A stretch of 17,106 nucleotides of DNA from Acidovorax sp. Its GTDB lineage: Bacteria; Pseudomonadota; Gammaproteobacteria; Burkholderiales; Burkholderiaceae_C. The stretch is taken from the NCBI GenBank assembly GCA_011620245.1, contig WOZN01000344.1, forward strand, positions 1 to 17,106, read 5' to 3'. This document shows, piece after piece, positions 1 to 6,200 of the stretch. The position numbers and the translations under genes were made by a program. The number at the start of each line of letters is the position of its first letter. Within the stretch, counting starts at the first letter, position 1. Under the pieces are notes generated by a model that saw nothing but the letters and a program-made list of their open reading frames with translations, did no database searches and was not told where the DNA came from.

Positions 1-56
1 AGCCGCCTGCCACAAAGGCAGGTACCGTTGTGGCATCCTTATTTGCGTAAGTCCTA
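1..56. repeat. MITE-like short repeat, copy 1 (left end outside window)
   Basis: This stretch matches 188-243 at 55 of 56 positions (the only difference is at 21 versus 208). It ends in TTTGCGTAAGTC, the same right terminus as copy 2, and holds the same inner inverted repeat GCCACAA/TTGTGGC. Its left terminus would lie before base 1. No transposase is visible, so a non-autonomous element is inferred rather than shown. Confidence 0.75.
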
Positions 57-152
57 TAACCTACTGGTGGCGCAGGAATACACCGAAGGCGTAATGTGCC
101 GGGCTGGTTGAATGCGTGCCCCCCTGCGTGCGCCTCCATGAATTACCTCCAT

Positions 153-240
153 GACTTACGCAAAGCAGGGCAAAGCAGGCCCAGGCAAGCCGCCTGCCAC
201 AAAGGCACGTACCGTTGTGGCATCCTTATTTGCGTAAGTC
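153..240. repeat. MITE-like short repeat, copy 2 (complete, 88 bp)
   Basis: The element is bounded by perfect 12-bp terminal inverted repeats, GACTTACGCAAA at 153-164 and TTTGCGTAAGTC at 229-240. Inside are a second inverted repeat (GCCACAA...TTGTGGC, about 196-220) and a 10-bp tandem duplication, GCAAAGCAGG, at 160-179. It lies 29 bp before the start of the [2Fe-2S] subunit gene, so it probably supplies part of that gene's leader or promoter region. Terminal repeats plus a nearby second copy suggest a mobilised miniature element. No clear target-site duplication was found. Confidence 0.7.
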
Positions 241-269
241 CTAACCTCTTTTCCCCAGGAGAACCCGCG

Positions 270-728
270 ATGCCGACCCTCAACATCAATGGCAAAGACA
301 TGGCGGTGGATGCTGACGAATCCACCCCCATCCTCTGGGCCCTGCACGACACGCTGGGCATGACCGGCACCAAGTTCAGCTGCGGCCAGGCCCTGTGCGG
401 GGCTTGTACGGTGCATCTGGACGGCGCGCCGGTGCGCTCGTGCATCACCCCGATCTCGGCTGCAGTGGGCCAGAAGATCACCACCATCGAGGCCGTGGGT
501 CAGGACAAAGTGGGCCAGGCCGTACAGGCCGCCTGGGTCAAGCACGACGTGGCGCAATGCGGCTATTGCCAGAGCGGCCAGATCATGAGCGCCACCGCCT
601 TGCTCAAGGGCAAGAAGAAGCCCAGCGATGCCGACATCGACGCCGCCATGGCGGGCAACCTGTGCCGCTGCGGCACCTATGTGCGCATCCGCGCGGCCAT
701 CCATGACGCAGCCAAAACCCTGGCTTGA
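270..728 (+). CDS. Molybdenum hydroxylase small subunit, [2Fe-2S] ferredoxin-like (IorA-type)
   Basis: This 152-residue protein is the iron-sulfur electron-transfer subunit of a xanthine-dehydrogenase-family hydroxylase. The N-terminal plant-type ferredoxin domain carries C38, C43, C46 and C58 in the CX4CX2CX11C pattern. The C-terminal helical domain binds the second cluster through AQCGYC and NLCRCG. Length and order match the alpha subunit of isoquinoline 1-oxidoreductase and PaoA/IorA-like proteins. I chose the ATG at 270 because AGGAG (257-261) sits 8 bp before it; an open frame further upstream runs through the MITE-like repeat and is unlikely to be translated. The protein has no signal peptide of its own, so if exported it would travel folded with the Tat-targeted large subunit. 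The real substrate (aldehyde, N-heterocycle or other) cannot be read from the sequence. Confidence 0.93.
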   Translation: MPTLNINGKDMAVDADESTPILWALHDTLGMTGTKFSCGQALCGACTVHLDGAPVRSCITPISAAVGQKITTIEAVGQDKVGQAVQAAWVKHDVAQCGYCQSGQIMSATALLKGKKKPSDADIDAAMAGNLCRCGTYVRIRAAIHDAAKTLA

Positions 729-739
729 AGGAGAACACC

Positions 740-3025
740 ATGCACTTCGATTCCCACGCCCTGCAGGGCCAGGCACACCATTTCATGCCAAAACACCTTC
801 AAGCGCTTATGGATAAAGCGCAGGCAGCTATGAATTCAGGAGCATTCGAGGCGCCCGAAGGCGTGGCGCGCCGCACCTTCCTCAAGGTCTCGGCGGCTTC
901 TGGCTTTGCGCTGGGCGCGTTCCCGCTGGTGGCGGGCGCGCAGGGCTCCGCGGCGTCCACCGCGCCCGCAGGCCTCAAGCCGTTCGAGCAGCCATCGGCC
1001 TTTGTGCGCATCGATGCCGACGGCACGGTCACCGTCACCATCAACCGGCTGGACTTTGGCCAGGGCGTGCAGACCGGCCTGCCCATGATCCTGGCCGAAG
1101 AGCTGGATGCCGACTGGAGCAAGGTGCGCAGCGTGCACGGCGATGCGAGCGCAGCCTATGCCGATCCCGTTAGCGGCATACACATCACGGGCGGCTCCAA
1201 CTCCATCAAGAACTCCTACACCCAATACCGCGAACTGGGTGCACGCGCCCGCGCCATGCTGGTGTCGGCCGCTGCGGCGCAGTGGGGCGTGGACGCCTCG
1301 GCGCTGCGCACCAGCAATGGCTTTGTCGTGGGCCCCGGTGGCAAGAAGCTGGGCTACGGCGCACTGGCCGAAGCGGCCATGAAGCAGCCGGTGCCAGAAA
1401 AAGTCACCCTCAAAGACCCCCGGCAGTTCCGGCTCATCGGCAAGCCCACGGGGCGGCTCGATGCCAAGGCCAAGTCGAGCGGCCAGCAGGACTATGGCAT
1501 CGACGTGCACCTGCCCGGCATGCTGACGGCCGTGGTGGCGCGCCCGCCGGTGTTCGGGGCCAGGGTGAAGTCGCTGGACGACAGCGCCGCCCGGGCCATC
1601 AAGGGCGTGAAGGCCGTGCTGCGCGTGCCCACCGACCGGGGCGGGGAGGGCGTGGCCATCGTGGCCGATGGCTACTGGCCCGCCAAGCAGGGCCGTGATG
1701 CGCTCAAGGTGGAATGGGACACCAGCGCGGTCGAAAAGCCCGACACCACCCGGCTGCTGGCCCAATACCGCGAGTTGGCCACCAAGCCGGGCAACGTGGC
1801 CATGCAGGCCGACATGGCACCGCTGGCGGGGGCGGCGCACAAGATCAGCGCCGAATTCATCTTTCCGTACCTGGCGCACGCGCCCATGGAGCCGCTGAAC
1901 TGCACCGTCAAGCTCGATGGCGACAAGGCCGAACTCTGGATGGGCACGCAAATGCCGGGCCTGGACGCCATGGCCGCTGCCAGGACGCTGGGCCTGCAGC
2001 CGCAGAACATCCAGGTGCACACGCAGATGGCCGGAGGCGGCTTTGGCCGCCGCGCCATTCCCACCAGCGATTACGTGGTGGAAGCCTGCGGCGTCGCCAA
2101 GGCCGTGCGCACGGCGGGCATCACCGCCCCGGTGCGCACGCTCTGGAGCCGCGAAGACGACATCAAGGGCGGCTACTACCGCCCCATGCATGTGCACCGC
2201 GCCGAGATCGGGTTCGACGCCCAAGGCAAAATCCTGGCGTGGGACCACACCATCGTGGGCCAGTCCATCGCCAAGGGCTCGCGGTTCGAGGCCTTCATGA
2301 TCAAGAACGGCATCGACGCCACGGCCATCGAGGGCATGAAAGAACCCTACGAGCTGCCCATGAAGCTGTCGGTGCACCACCCGGATGTGAATGTGCCCGT
2401 GCTGTGGTGGCGCAGCGTGGGCTCCACCCACACCGCCTATGTCATGGAAACGTTGATCGACGAAGTGGCCCGCGCCAGCAAACAAGACCCCGTGGCCTAC
2501 CGCATGGCCCTGATGGGCGACAAGCACCCCCGCCACAAGGCCGCATTGCAGCTGGCCGTGGCCCAGTCGGGCTATGGCAAGAAGAAGCTGGCCGCAGGCC
2601 GCGCCTGGGGCGTGGCGGTGCATGAGTCGTTCGAGTCGGTGGTGGCCTATGTGGTCGAGGCCTCCGTCAAAGACGGCACGCCCAGGCTGCACAGCATCAC
2701 CGCCGGTGTGCATTGCAACCTGGCGGTCAACCCCAAAAGCGTCGAAGCCCAGGTGCAGGGCGCCGCGCTGATGGGCCTGGGCATGTGCCTGCCGGGCGCT
2801 GCCATCACGCTCAAGGACGGCGTGGTGGAGCAAAGCAACTTTGGCGACTACGCCGTGCCGCGCATCACCGACATGCCGCAGGTGACCGTGCACATCGTGC
2901 CCAGCGCCGACCCACCCAAGGGCATGGGCGAGCCGGGCCTGCCGCCGCTGGCGCCGGCCTTTGCCAACGCCATTGCCCAACTCACGGGCAAGACGCCGCG
3001 CGAACTGCCCTTCAAACTGGTGTGA
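740..3025 (+). CDS. Molybdenum hydroxylase large subunit, molybdopterin-binding, Tat-exported (IorB-type)
   Basis: This 761-residue catalytic subunit belongs to the xanthine dehydrogenase/aldehyde oxidoreductase family, IorB branch. A twin-arginine signal, RRTFLK, begins at residue 44 and is followed by a hydrophobic stretch, so the enzyme should act in the periplasm. Family landmarks include GGGFGRRAIP (Mo-cofactor region), WSREDD, VLWWRSVGSTHTAY and the C-terminal GEPGLPPLAPA with the presumed catalytic Glu at 731. The ATG at 740 has AAGGAG 6 bp upstream and follows the small-subunit stop by 11 bp; an in-frame TTG at 725 is an unlikely alternative. The n-region before the twin arginine is unusually long (43 residues), and residues 21-36 are encoded by a copy of a hairpin repeat found elsewhere between genes (802-845). 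The electron acceptor is not encoded here. Confidence 0.92.
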   Translation: MHFDSHALQGQAHHFMPKHLQALMDKAQAAMNSGAFEAPEGVARRTFLKVSAASGFALGAFPLVAGAQGSAASTAPAGLKPFEQPSAFVRIDADGTVTVTINRLDFGQGVQTGLPMILAEELDADWSKVRSVHGDASAAYADPVSGIHITGGSNSIKNSYTQYRELGARARAMLVSAAAAQWGVDASALRTSNGFVVGPGGKKLGYGALAEAAMKQPVPEKVTLKDPRQFRLIGKPTGRLDAKAKSSGQQDYGIDVHLPGMLTAVVARPPVFGARVKSLDDSAARAIKGVKAVLRVPTDRGGEGVAIVADGYWPAKQGRDALKVEWDTSAVEKPDTTRLLAQYRELATKPGNVAMQADMAPLAGAAHKISAEFIFPYLAHAPMEPLNCTVKLDGDKAELWMGTQMPGLDAMAAARTLGLQPQNIQVHTQMAGGGFGRRAIPTSDYVVEACGVAKAVRTAGITAPVRTLWSREDDIKGGYYRPMHVHRAEIGFDAQGKILAWDHTIVGQSIAKGSRFEAFMIKNGIDATAIEGMKEPYELPMKLSVHHPDVNVPVLWWRSVGSTHTAYVMETLIDEVARASKQDPVAYRMALMGDKHPRHKAALQLAVAQSGYGKKKLAAGRAWGVAVHESFESVVAYVVEASVKDGTPRLHSITAGVHCNLAVNPKSVEAQVQGAALMGLGMCLPGAAITLKDGVVEQSNFGDYAVPRITDMPQVTVHIVPSADPPKGMGEPGLPPLAPAFANAIAQLTGKTPRELPFKLV
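802..845 (+). repeat. Hairpin repeat copy A, inside the large-subunit coding sequence
   Basis: The order is AGCGCTT (802-808), a 7-nt loop, AAGCGCA (816-822), GGCAGCTAT, 8 nt, then GAGCAT (840-845). Every element is spaced exactly as in the intergenic copy at 5514-5557. The repeat is read in frame as part of the signal-peptide n-region without a stop codon. Confidence 0.7.
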
Positions 3026-3681
3026 TGGCAGCAGAAGGCCGCGCCCCCGCATCCACCCAGCCCATGGTGCTGGTACTGGCCTCGGGCCGGGGCGAGCGCT
3101 TTGCGGCATCGGGCGGCGCGGTGCACAAACTGAGCGCATTGCTCAACGGAAAAACCGTGCTGGCGCACACCCTGGCCGCCGTGCGCGCCAGCGGCTTGCC
3201 CTGGCATCTGGAGGATATGGGCCACCCGGGCATGGGCGATTCGATTGCTGCGGCGGTGCGCGCCACCGCAAGCGCACCCGGCTGGCTGGTTTTGCCGGGC
3301 GACCTGCCACTGGTCCAGCCCGAAACGCTGCGCACCATCGCCGCCGCCCTGGCGAACTGTGCTGTGGCCGTGCCCGTGCACAAGGGCGAGCGCGGTCACC
3401 CGGTGGGCTTTGCGGCGCAATGCCTGCAAGGGCTGCTGACCTTGGCGGGCGAACAGGGCGCTGCCAGCATGGTGCGCCAGCAGGCGCAGCAGGGCAGGGT
3501 GCGGTGGGTGGATGCAGAAGACGAGGGCACAGTGACCGATGTGGACACCGTGCAGGACCTGGAGCGCGCTGCCCGCTTGCTCCGGCAGCGCGCGGCCCCT
3601 CGCAAATCGTCGCATTACTTGGCCGTGATCACGGCACAGGCCAGGCGCGGGCCTGCATTGCCGGTGGGCTGGGTCTTGTAG
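3025..3681 (+). CDS. MocA/MobA-like molybdenum cofactor nucleotidyltransferase
   Basis: This 218-residue protein resembles the NTP-transferase-like family that attaches CMP to molybdopterin to form the cytosine dinucleotide cofactor used by xanthine-dehydrogenase-family enzymes. Visible motifs are LASGRGERF near residue 18 (nucleotide-binding loop), LPGDLPLV (metal-binding Asp), GHPVGF, and the late DVDTVQDLE. The ATG overlaps the stop of the large subunit by one base (TGATG), which indicates translational coupling; an internal ATG at 3064 is a second start option. Normal family homology seems to end near DLERAARLL. The last roughly 30 residues are read antisense through the 3' end of the superoxide dismutase gene, so the native stop may have been lost. 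Function is inferred from family and position; an XdhC/CoxI-type chaperone is not in view. Confidence 0.82.
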   Translation: MAAEGRAPASTQPMVLVLASGRGERFAASGGAVHKLSALLNGKTVLAHTLAAVRASGLPWHLEDMGHPGMGDSIAAAVRATASAPGWLVLPGDLPLVQPETLRTIAAALANCAVAVPVHKGERGHPVGFAAQCLQGLLTLAGEQGAASMVRQQAQQGRVRWVDAEDEGTVTDVDTVQDLERAARLLRQRAAPRKSSHYLAVITAQARRGPALPVGWVL

Positions 3682-4139
3682 TCGTCCGGGTCGCGGTGAA
3701 CGATCAGGCCCTTGCCGACAATGTCGTTGGCGCTGCCGCCCACGCGGATCGTGCGCGATTCGAAGCTGAAGGTGGCCACGCCGTTCGCATCGGCCTTGAG
3801 GCTGGGCAAGTCGCCCGTGTGGTGCTCGCCCATGCCATGGCGGCCGTGGGCTTTGCCGCCGGGGTTGAAGTGGCCGCCGGCGCTCAGGCCATCGCCGCTG
3901 GAGCAATCGCCTTTTTCGTGGATATGAAACCCGTGCTCGGCGCCCGGCTTGAGGCCGGTGATGGAGCCCGACACCTTCACCACCTCGCCCGACTGGACAA
4001 AAGTCACCGTACCCGCGGCGGTGTTGCCGCGCGTGGGTTCGAGTTTGGCGCTGGCGCTGGGGCCTGAGGAATAAGCTGCGCAACCCGCAAGGGCAAATGC
4101 TGCAACGGACGACAGGACAAATGCGAAACGAATCTTCAT
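3615..4139 (-). CDS. sodC: Cu/Zn superoxide dismutase, lipoprotein
   Basis: This 174-residue enzyme dismutates superoxide in the periplasm. The signal peptide ends in a lipobox (LAGC, C20), so the protein is probably lipid-anchored in the envelope. Metal-site residues are present: H72 and H74 in HGFHIHE, bridging H90 in GGHFNP, H98, H107 and D110 in HHTGDL, and H148 in LIVHRDPDD. C79 and C168 can form the conserved disulfide, and the C-terminal GNAGPRLACAVI is typical. Start is the ATG at 4139, with AAGGAG (complement of 4148-4153) at good spacing. Its last 67 bp overlap the end of the MocA-like gene on the other strand. A perfect 18-bp tandem duplication lies just upstream. Confidence 0.95.
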   Translation of the reverse strand: MKIRFAFVLSSVAAFALAGCAAYSSGPSASAKLEPTRGNTAAGTVTFVQSGEVVKVSGSITGLKPGAEHGFHIHEKGDCSSGDGLSAGGHFNPGGKAHGRHGMGEHHTGDLPSLKADANGVATFSFESRTIRVGGSANDIVGKGLIVHRDPDDYKTQPTGNAGPRLACAVITAK

Positions 4140-4159
4140 GACTCAAACTCCTTGGAACA

Positions 4160-4195
4160 AGAAAGAGAACGCGGTATAGAAAGAGAACGCGGTAT
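4160..4195. repeat. 18-bp perfect tandem duplication upstream of sodC
   Basis: AGAAAGAGAACGCGGTAT occurs at 4160-4177 and again at 4178-4195 without a mismatch. It lies 21 bp before the sodC start codon, upstream of the ribosome binding site, so it would fall in the leader or promoter region. Confidence 0.9.
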
Positions 4196-4257
4196 TGAAT
4201 CCGGCGCCGAGATGCAGTCTCTCCATCGATCGCATGCTCGTCCAGCGAAGATTTGCA

Positions 4258-4851
4258 CTATGCCTCTTTTGGGGCCAATGTGATCAAACGCGCCAGCGCC
4301 CGGTCGTGAATGCCATGCTTGCGCAACTCGTCATAGGTGGCCTGGGCATAGTCGCGCGTGCTGCCATAACGCCCACGGGCCTGCAGGAAGATGCGCCGGT
4401 ATTCGTCTTCGTGCAGTTCCCCCGTGTGGCTGGGGCTGCGGCGCGACAAGGTGAAGGCCAGCGCCTGCACCGGGCCGCGCGGCGTGTGGCAGGTCAGCCA
4501 ACGCGGGTCGTAGACCGCCAAAGGCATTTCACGCTGCCAGAGCGTCTCCATCACCTGGGGCACATGGGCCTGCTCCACTCGAAATACCACCCCCCGGCAA
4601 CTGCCGCCCGACAGCATGCCAAACACCAGGCCAGGGCAATCGGACGTGCCCCGGTTGATGCGGCTCCACATCTTGAGCGCCCGGTGCCAGCCGTGCACGC
4701 GCGCGTCCCTGCGCTCGGAGAAGTCGAAATCGGGCCGCCAGATCAGCGAGGCATAGCCGAACACCCACAGATCGCTGCGGCCGCCCCATTCCTGCAGGGC
4801 GCGCTCGAGCATGGTTGCCGGGTCACGGTGGGGTGCGGGGAGCATCGTCAT
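4258..4851 (-). CDS. chaC: ChaC-type gamma-glutamylcyclotransferase
   Basis: This 197-residue protein belongs to the ChaC family, which cleaves glutathione to 5-oxoproline and Cys-Gly in the cytoplasm. The signature WVFGYASLIWRPDF (from residue 29) forms the substrate-binding loop; the family more often has YGSLIW, so A34 is a mild variant. The presumed catalytic Glu is E108 in LWQREM. RVHGWHRALKMWS and LVFGMLSGGSCRG also match the family. Start is the ATG at 4851; a second ATG two codons later (4845) cannot be excluded. The gene is divergent from the OmpA-like gene with only 59 bp between them. It reads toward sodC across a 118-bp gap, so co-transcription is possible but not shown. Confidence 0.88.
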   Translation of the reverse strand: MTMLPAPHRDPATMLERALQEWGGRSDLWVFGYASLIWRPDFDFSERRDARVHGWHRALKMWSRINRGTSDCPGLVFGMLSGGSCRGVVFRVEQAHVPQVMETLWQREMPLAVYDPRWLTCHTPRGPVQALAFTLSRRSPSHTGELHEDEYRRIFLQARGRYGSTRDYAQATYDELRKHGIHDRALARLITLAPKEA

Positions 4852-4910
4852 GGCAACACCTTAGAATCGCGGGTTTATCCAGCAAACCATTATTTACGGA
4901 GTTCTGCACC

Positions 4911-5447
4911 ATGTCTTTCAACAGCTCGGACGACGACAGCCAGCAACGTTTTGCCCTCGGTTTCCTGATCGCGCTGATTGCGCTGTTGATCTCTGTGGTC
5001 GTGGGCACCGTGGTGGTCAAGCAGGTGCGCGGCGCGGCAGCGCCCAAGCCTGCTGCAACCGCTGTAGCAAGCAACGCGCCAGCAGCACCTGCCGCTGACG
5101 CAATGGCCACCGACGGCGCCAGCGTGCGCGTGGAAAACGGCGTGGTGAAGTTCTACTTTGCCAGCGCCAAGGCCGACCTGGCTGCGGGCGCCAACGAAGC
5201 CCTGGCCGATGTGGTCAAGGGTGTGGCCGAAGGCAGGAAAGCCGTGATCTCCGGCTTCCATGATGCCACCGGCGATGCGGCCCTGAACGCCGAACTGGCC
5301 AAGCAGCGCGCCTTTGCCGTGCGCGACGCCCTGAAAGCGCTGGGCGTGCCTGAAGACAAGATCGAACTCAAGAAGCCCGAAGAAACCACGGCCAGCGGCA
5401 GCAACGCCGAAGCCCGCCGCGTGGAAGTGGCCTTGAGCGCCCAGTGA
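4911..5447 (+). CDS. OmpA-like domain protein with N-terminal membrane anchor
   Basis: This 178-residue protein has a short polar N-terminus, one strong membrane helix (about residues 14-36), an Ala/Pro-rich linker (about 44-64) and a C-terminal OmpA-like domain (about 70-177). The domain shows VVKFYFASAKADL, then ISGFHDATGDAALN and EARRVEVAL. The Asp and Arg expected to contact peptidoglycan diaminopimelate appear to be kept (HDATG and EARR). It is therefore likely an inner-membrane protein that binds or senses the cell wall. The ATG at 4911 is preceded by ACGGAG (4897-4902). Transcription ends at the strong hairpin at 5465-5494. No partner gene in the window suggests a more specific role. 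Confidence 0.85.
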   Translation: MSFNSSDDDSQQRFALGFLIALIALLISVVVGTVVVKQVRGAAAPKPAATAVASNAPAAPAADAMATDGASVRVENGVVKFYFASAKADLAAGANEALADVVKGVAEGRKAVISGFHDATGDAALNAELAKQRAFAVRDALKALGVPEDKIELKKPEETTASGSNAEARRVEVALSAQ

Positions 5448-5464
5448 TCGCGGGCCTGCCTTCA

Positions 5465-5494
5465 CAAAAAAACCCGGCATTGCCGGGCTTTTTT
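5465..5494. terminator. Bidirectional intrinsic terminator
   Basis: The stem CCCGGC (5473-5478) pairs with GCCGGG (5482-5487) around a 3-nt loop. An A-run lies on the left and a T-run on the right, so it can act in both directions. It sits between the convergent OmpA-like gene and gloA, 18 bp past the former's stop. Confidence 0.9.
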
Positions 5495-5513
5495 ATGGAT
5501 AAGAAATGCCGCG

Positions 5514-5557
5514 AGCGCTTATCCATAAAGCGCTAACAGCTATTTAATTAATAGCAA
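5514..5557. repeat. Hairpin repeat copy B (intergenic reference copy)
   Basis: Perfect 7-bp stem AGCGCTT (5514-5520) and AAGCGCT (5528-5534) around a 7-nt loop, then AACAGCTAT, the 8-nt spacer TTAATTAA and TAGCAA (5552-5557). It lies between the terminator and the 3' end of gloA. The format recurs at 802-845 and 13559-13602. Confidence 0.8.
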
Positions 5558-5561
5558 CAAT

Positions 5562-5975
5562 TTACCGGAGGCCCGCACCGCCGGTGCCCTCTGCGCGCTG
5601 AATCAACTCAATCGTGTAGCCATCTGGATCCGTCACAAAGGCGATCACAGTGGTGCCGCCTTTCACAGGACCCGCCTCGCGCGTCACGTTGCCGCCTGCG
5701 GCCTTGATCTTCTCGCACGCTGCGTAGACATCGGGCACGCCCAGCGCAATGTGGCCATAAGCGTTGCCGTGGTCGTATTTTTCGACACCCCAGTTGTAGG
5801 TCAGCTCGATCTCGGCCTGACCGGGGTTGCCACCCTCAAAGCCCACAAAGGCCAGCGAGTATTTGTACTCGGGGTTTTCCGACTGGCGCAGCAGTTGCAT
5901 GCCCAGCACCTGGGTGTAGAAATCAATCGAGCGTTGAAGGTTGCCAACGCGCAGCATGGTGTGGAGGAATTTCAT
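5562..5975 (-). CDS. gloA: Lactoylglutathione lyase (glyoxalase I)
   Basis: This 137-residue metalloenzyme converts the methylglyoxal-glutathione hemithioacetal to S-lactoylglutathione. The start of the protein ([18 protein letters not shown]) and the Ni-type metal ligands H5, E57, H75 and E123 match the E. coli-like bacterial class. [12 protein letters not shown] near the C-terminus is typical. I chose the ATG at 5975 because it places H5 as in the family; an in-frame TTG at 5996 would add seven atypical residues. No clear ribosome binding site precedes it. The 225-bp upstream spacer contains ten AGCC repeats, raising the possibility of repeat-length effects on expression. It converges on the OmpA-like gene and shares its terminator. 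Confidence 0.95.
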   Translation of the reverse strand: MKFLHTMLRVGNLQRSIDFYTQVLGMQLLRQSENPEYKYSLAFVGFEGGNPGQAEIELTYNWGVEKYDHGNAYGHIALGVPDVYAACEKIKAAGGNVTREAGPVKGGTTVIAFVTDPDGYTIELIQRAEGTGGAGLR

Positions 5976-6134
5976 GGGTGTTGATTGTGCAGGCAAGTCA
6001 AATATTGCACAGCCAGCCTGGTTTTTTGGGGTTGCGTGATGTCTTGGTTAGCAAAATGCCGTTGGGCTGACGGCTGTCGTGGTGGGCCAGTTTCAGTCGC
6101 TGTCCAACTAGATACGATGTATATTATGTTAAAT

Positions 6135-6175
<41 letters not shown>

Positions 6176-6200
6176 AAACAAAACACGTTGGCGTGGCGGG

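Noticed and set aside
96..269. An N-terminal extension of the [2Fe-2S] subunit gene of 58 codons
   Set aside because: It is translated from the MITE-like repeat, has no family counterpart, and the ATG at 270 has a good ribosome binding site.
836..3139. A 767-codon open frame on the minus strand opposite the molybdenum hydroxylase large subunit
   Set aside because: Its His/Gly/Arg-rich composition is the usual antisense shadow of a high-GC gene, and the plus strand carries clear family motifs, a Tat signal and a ribosome binding site.
4839..4867. A promoter for the OmpA-like gene with TAGAAT as -10
   Set aside because: The -10 word is good but no acceptable -35 lies at 16-18 bp upstream, so I did not list it as a feature.
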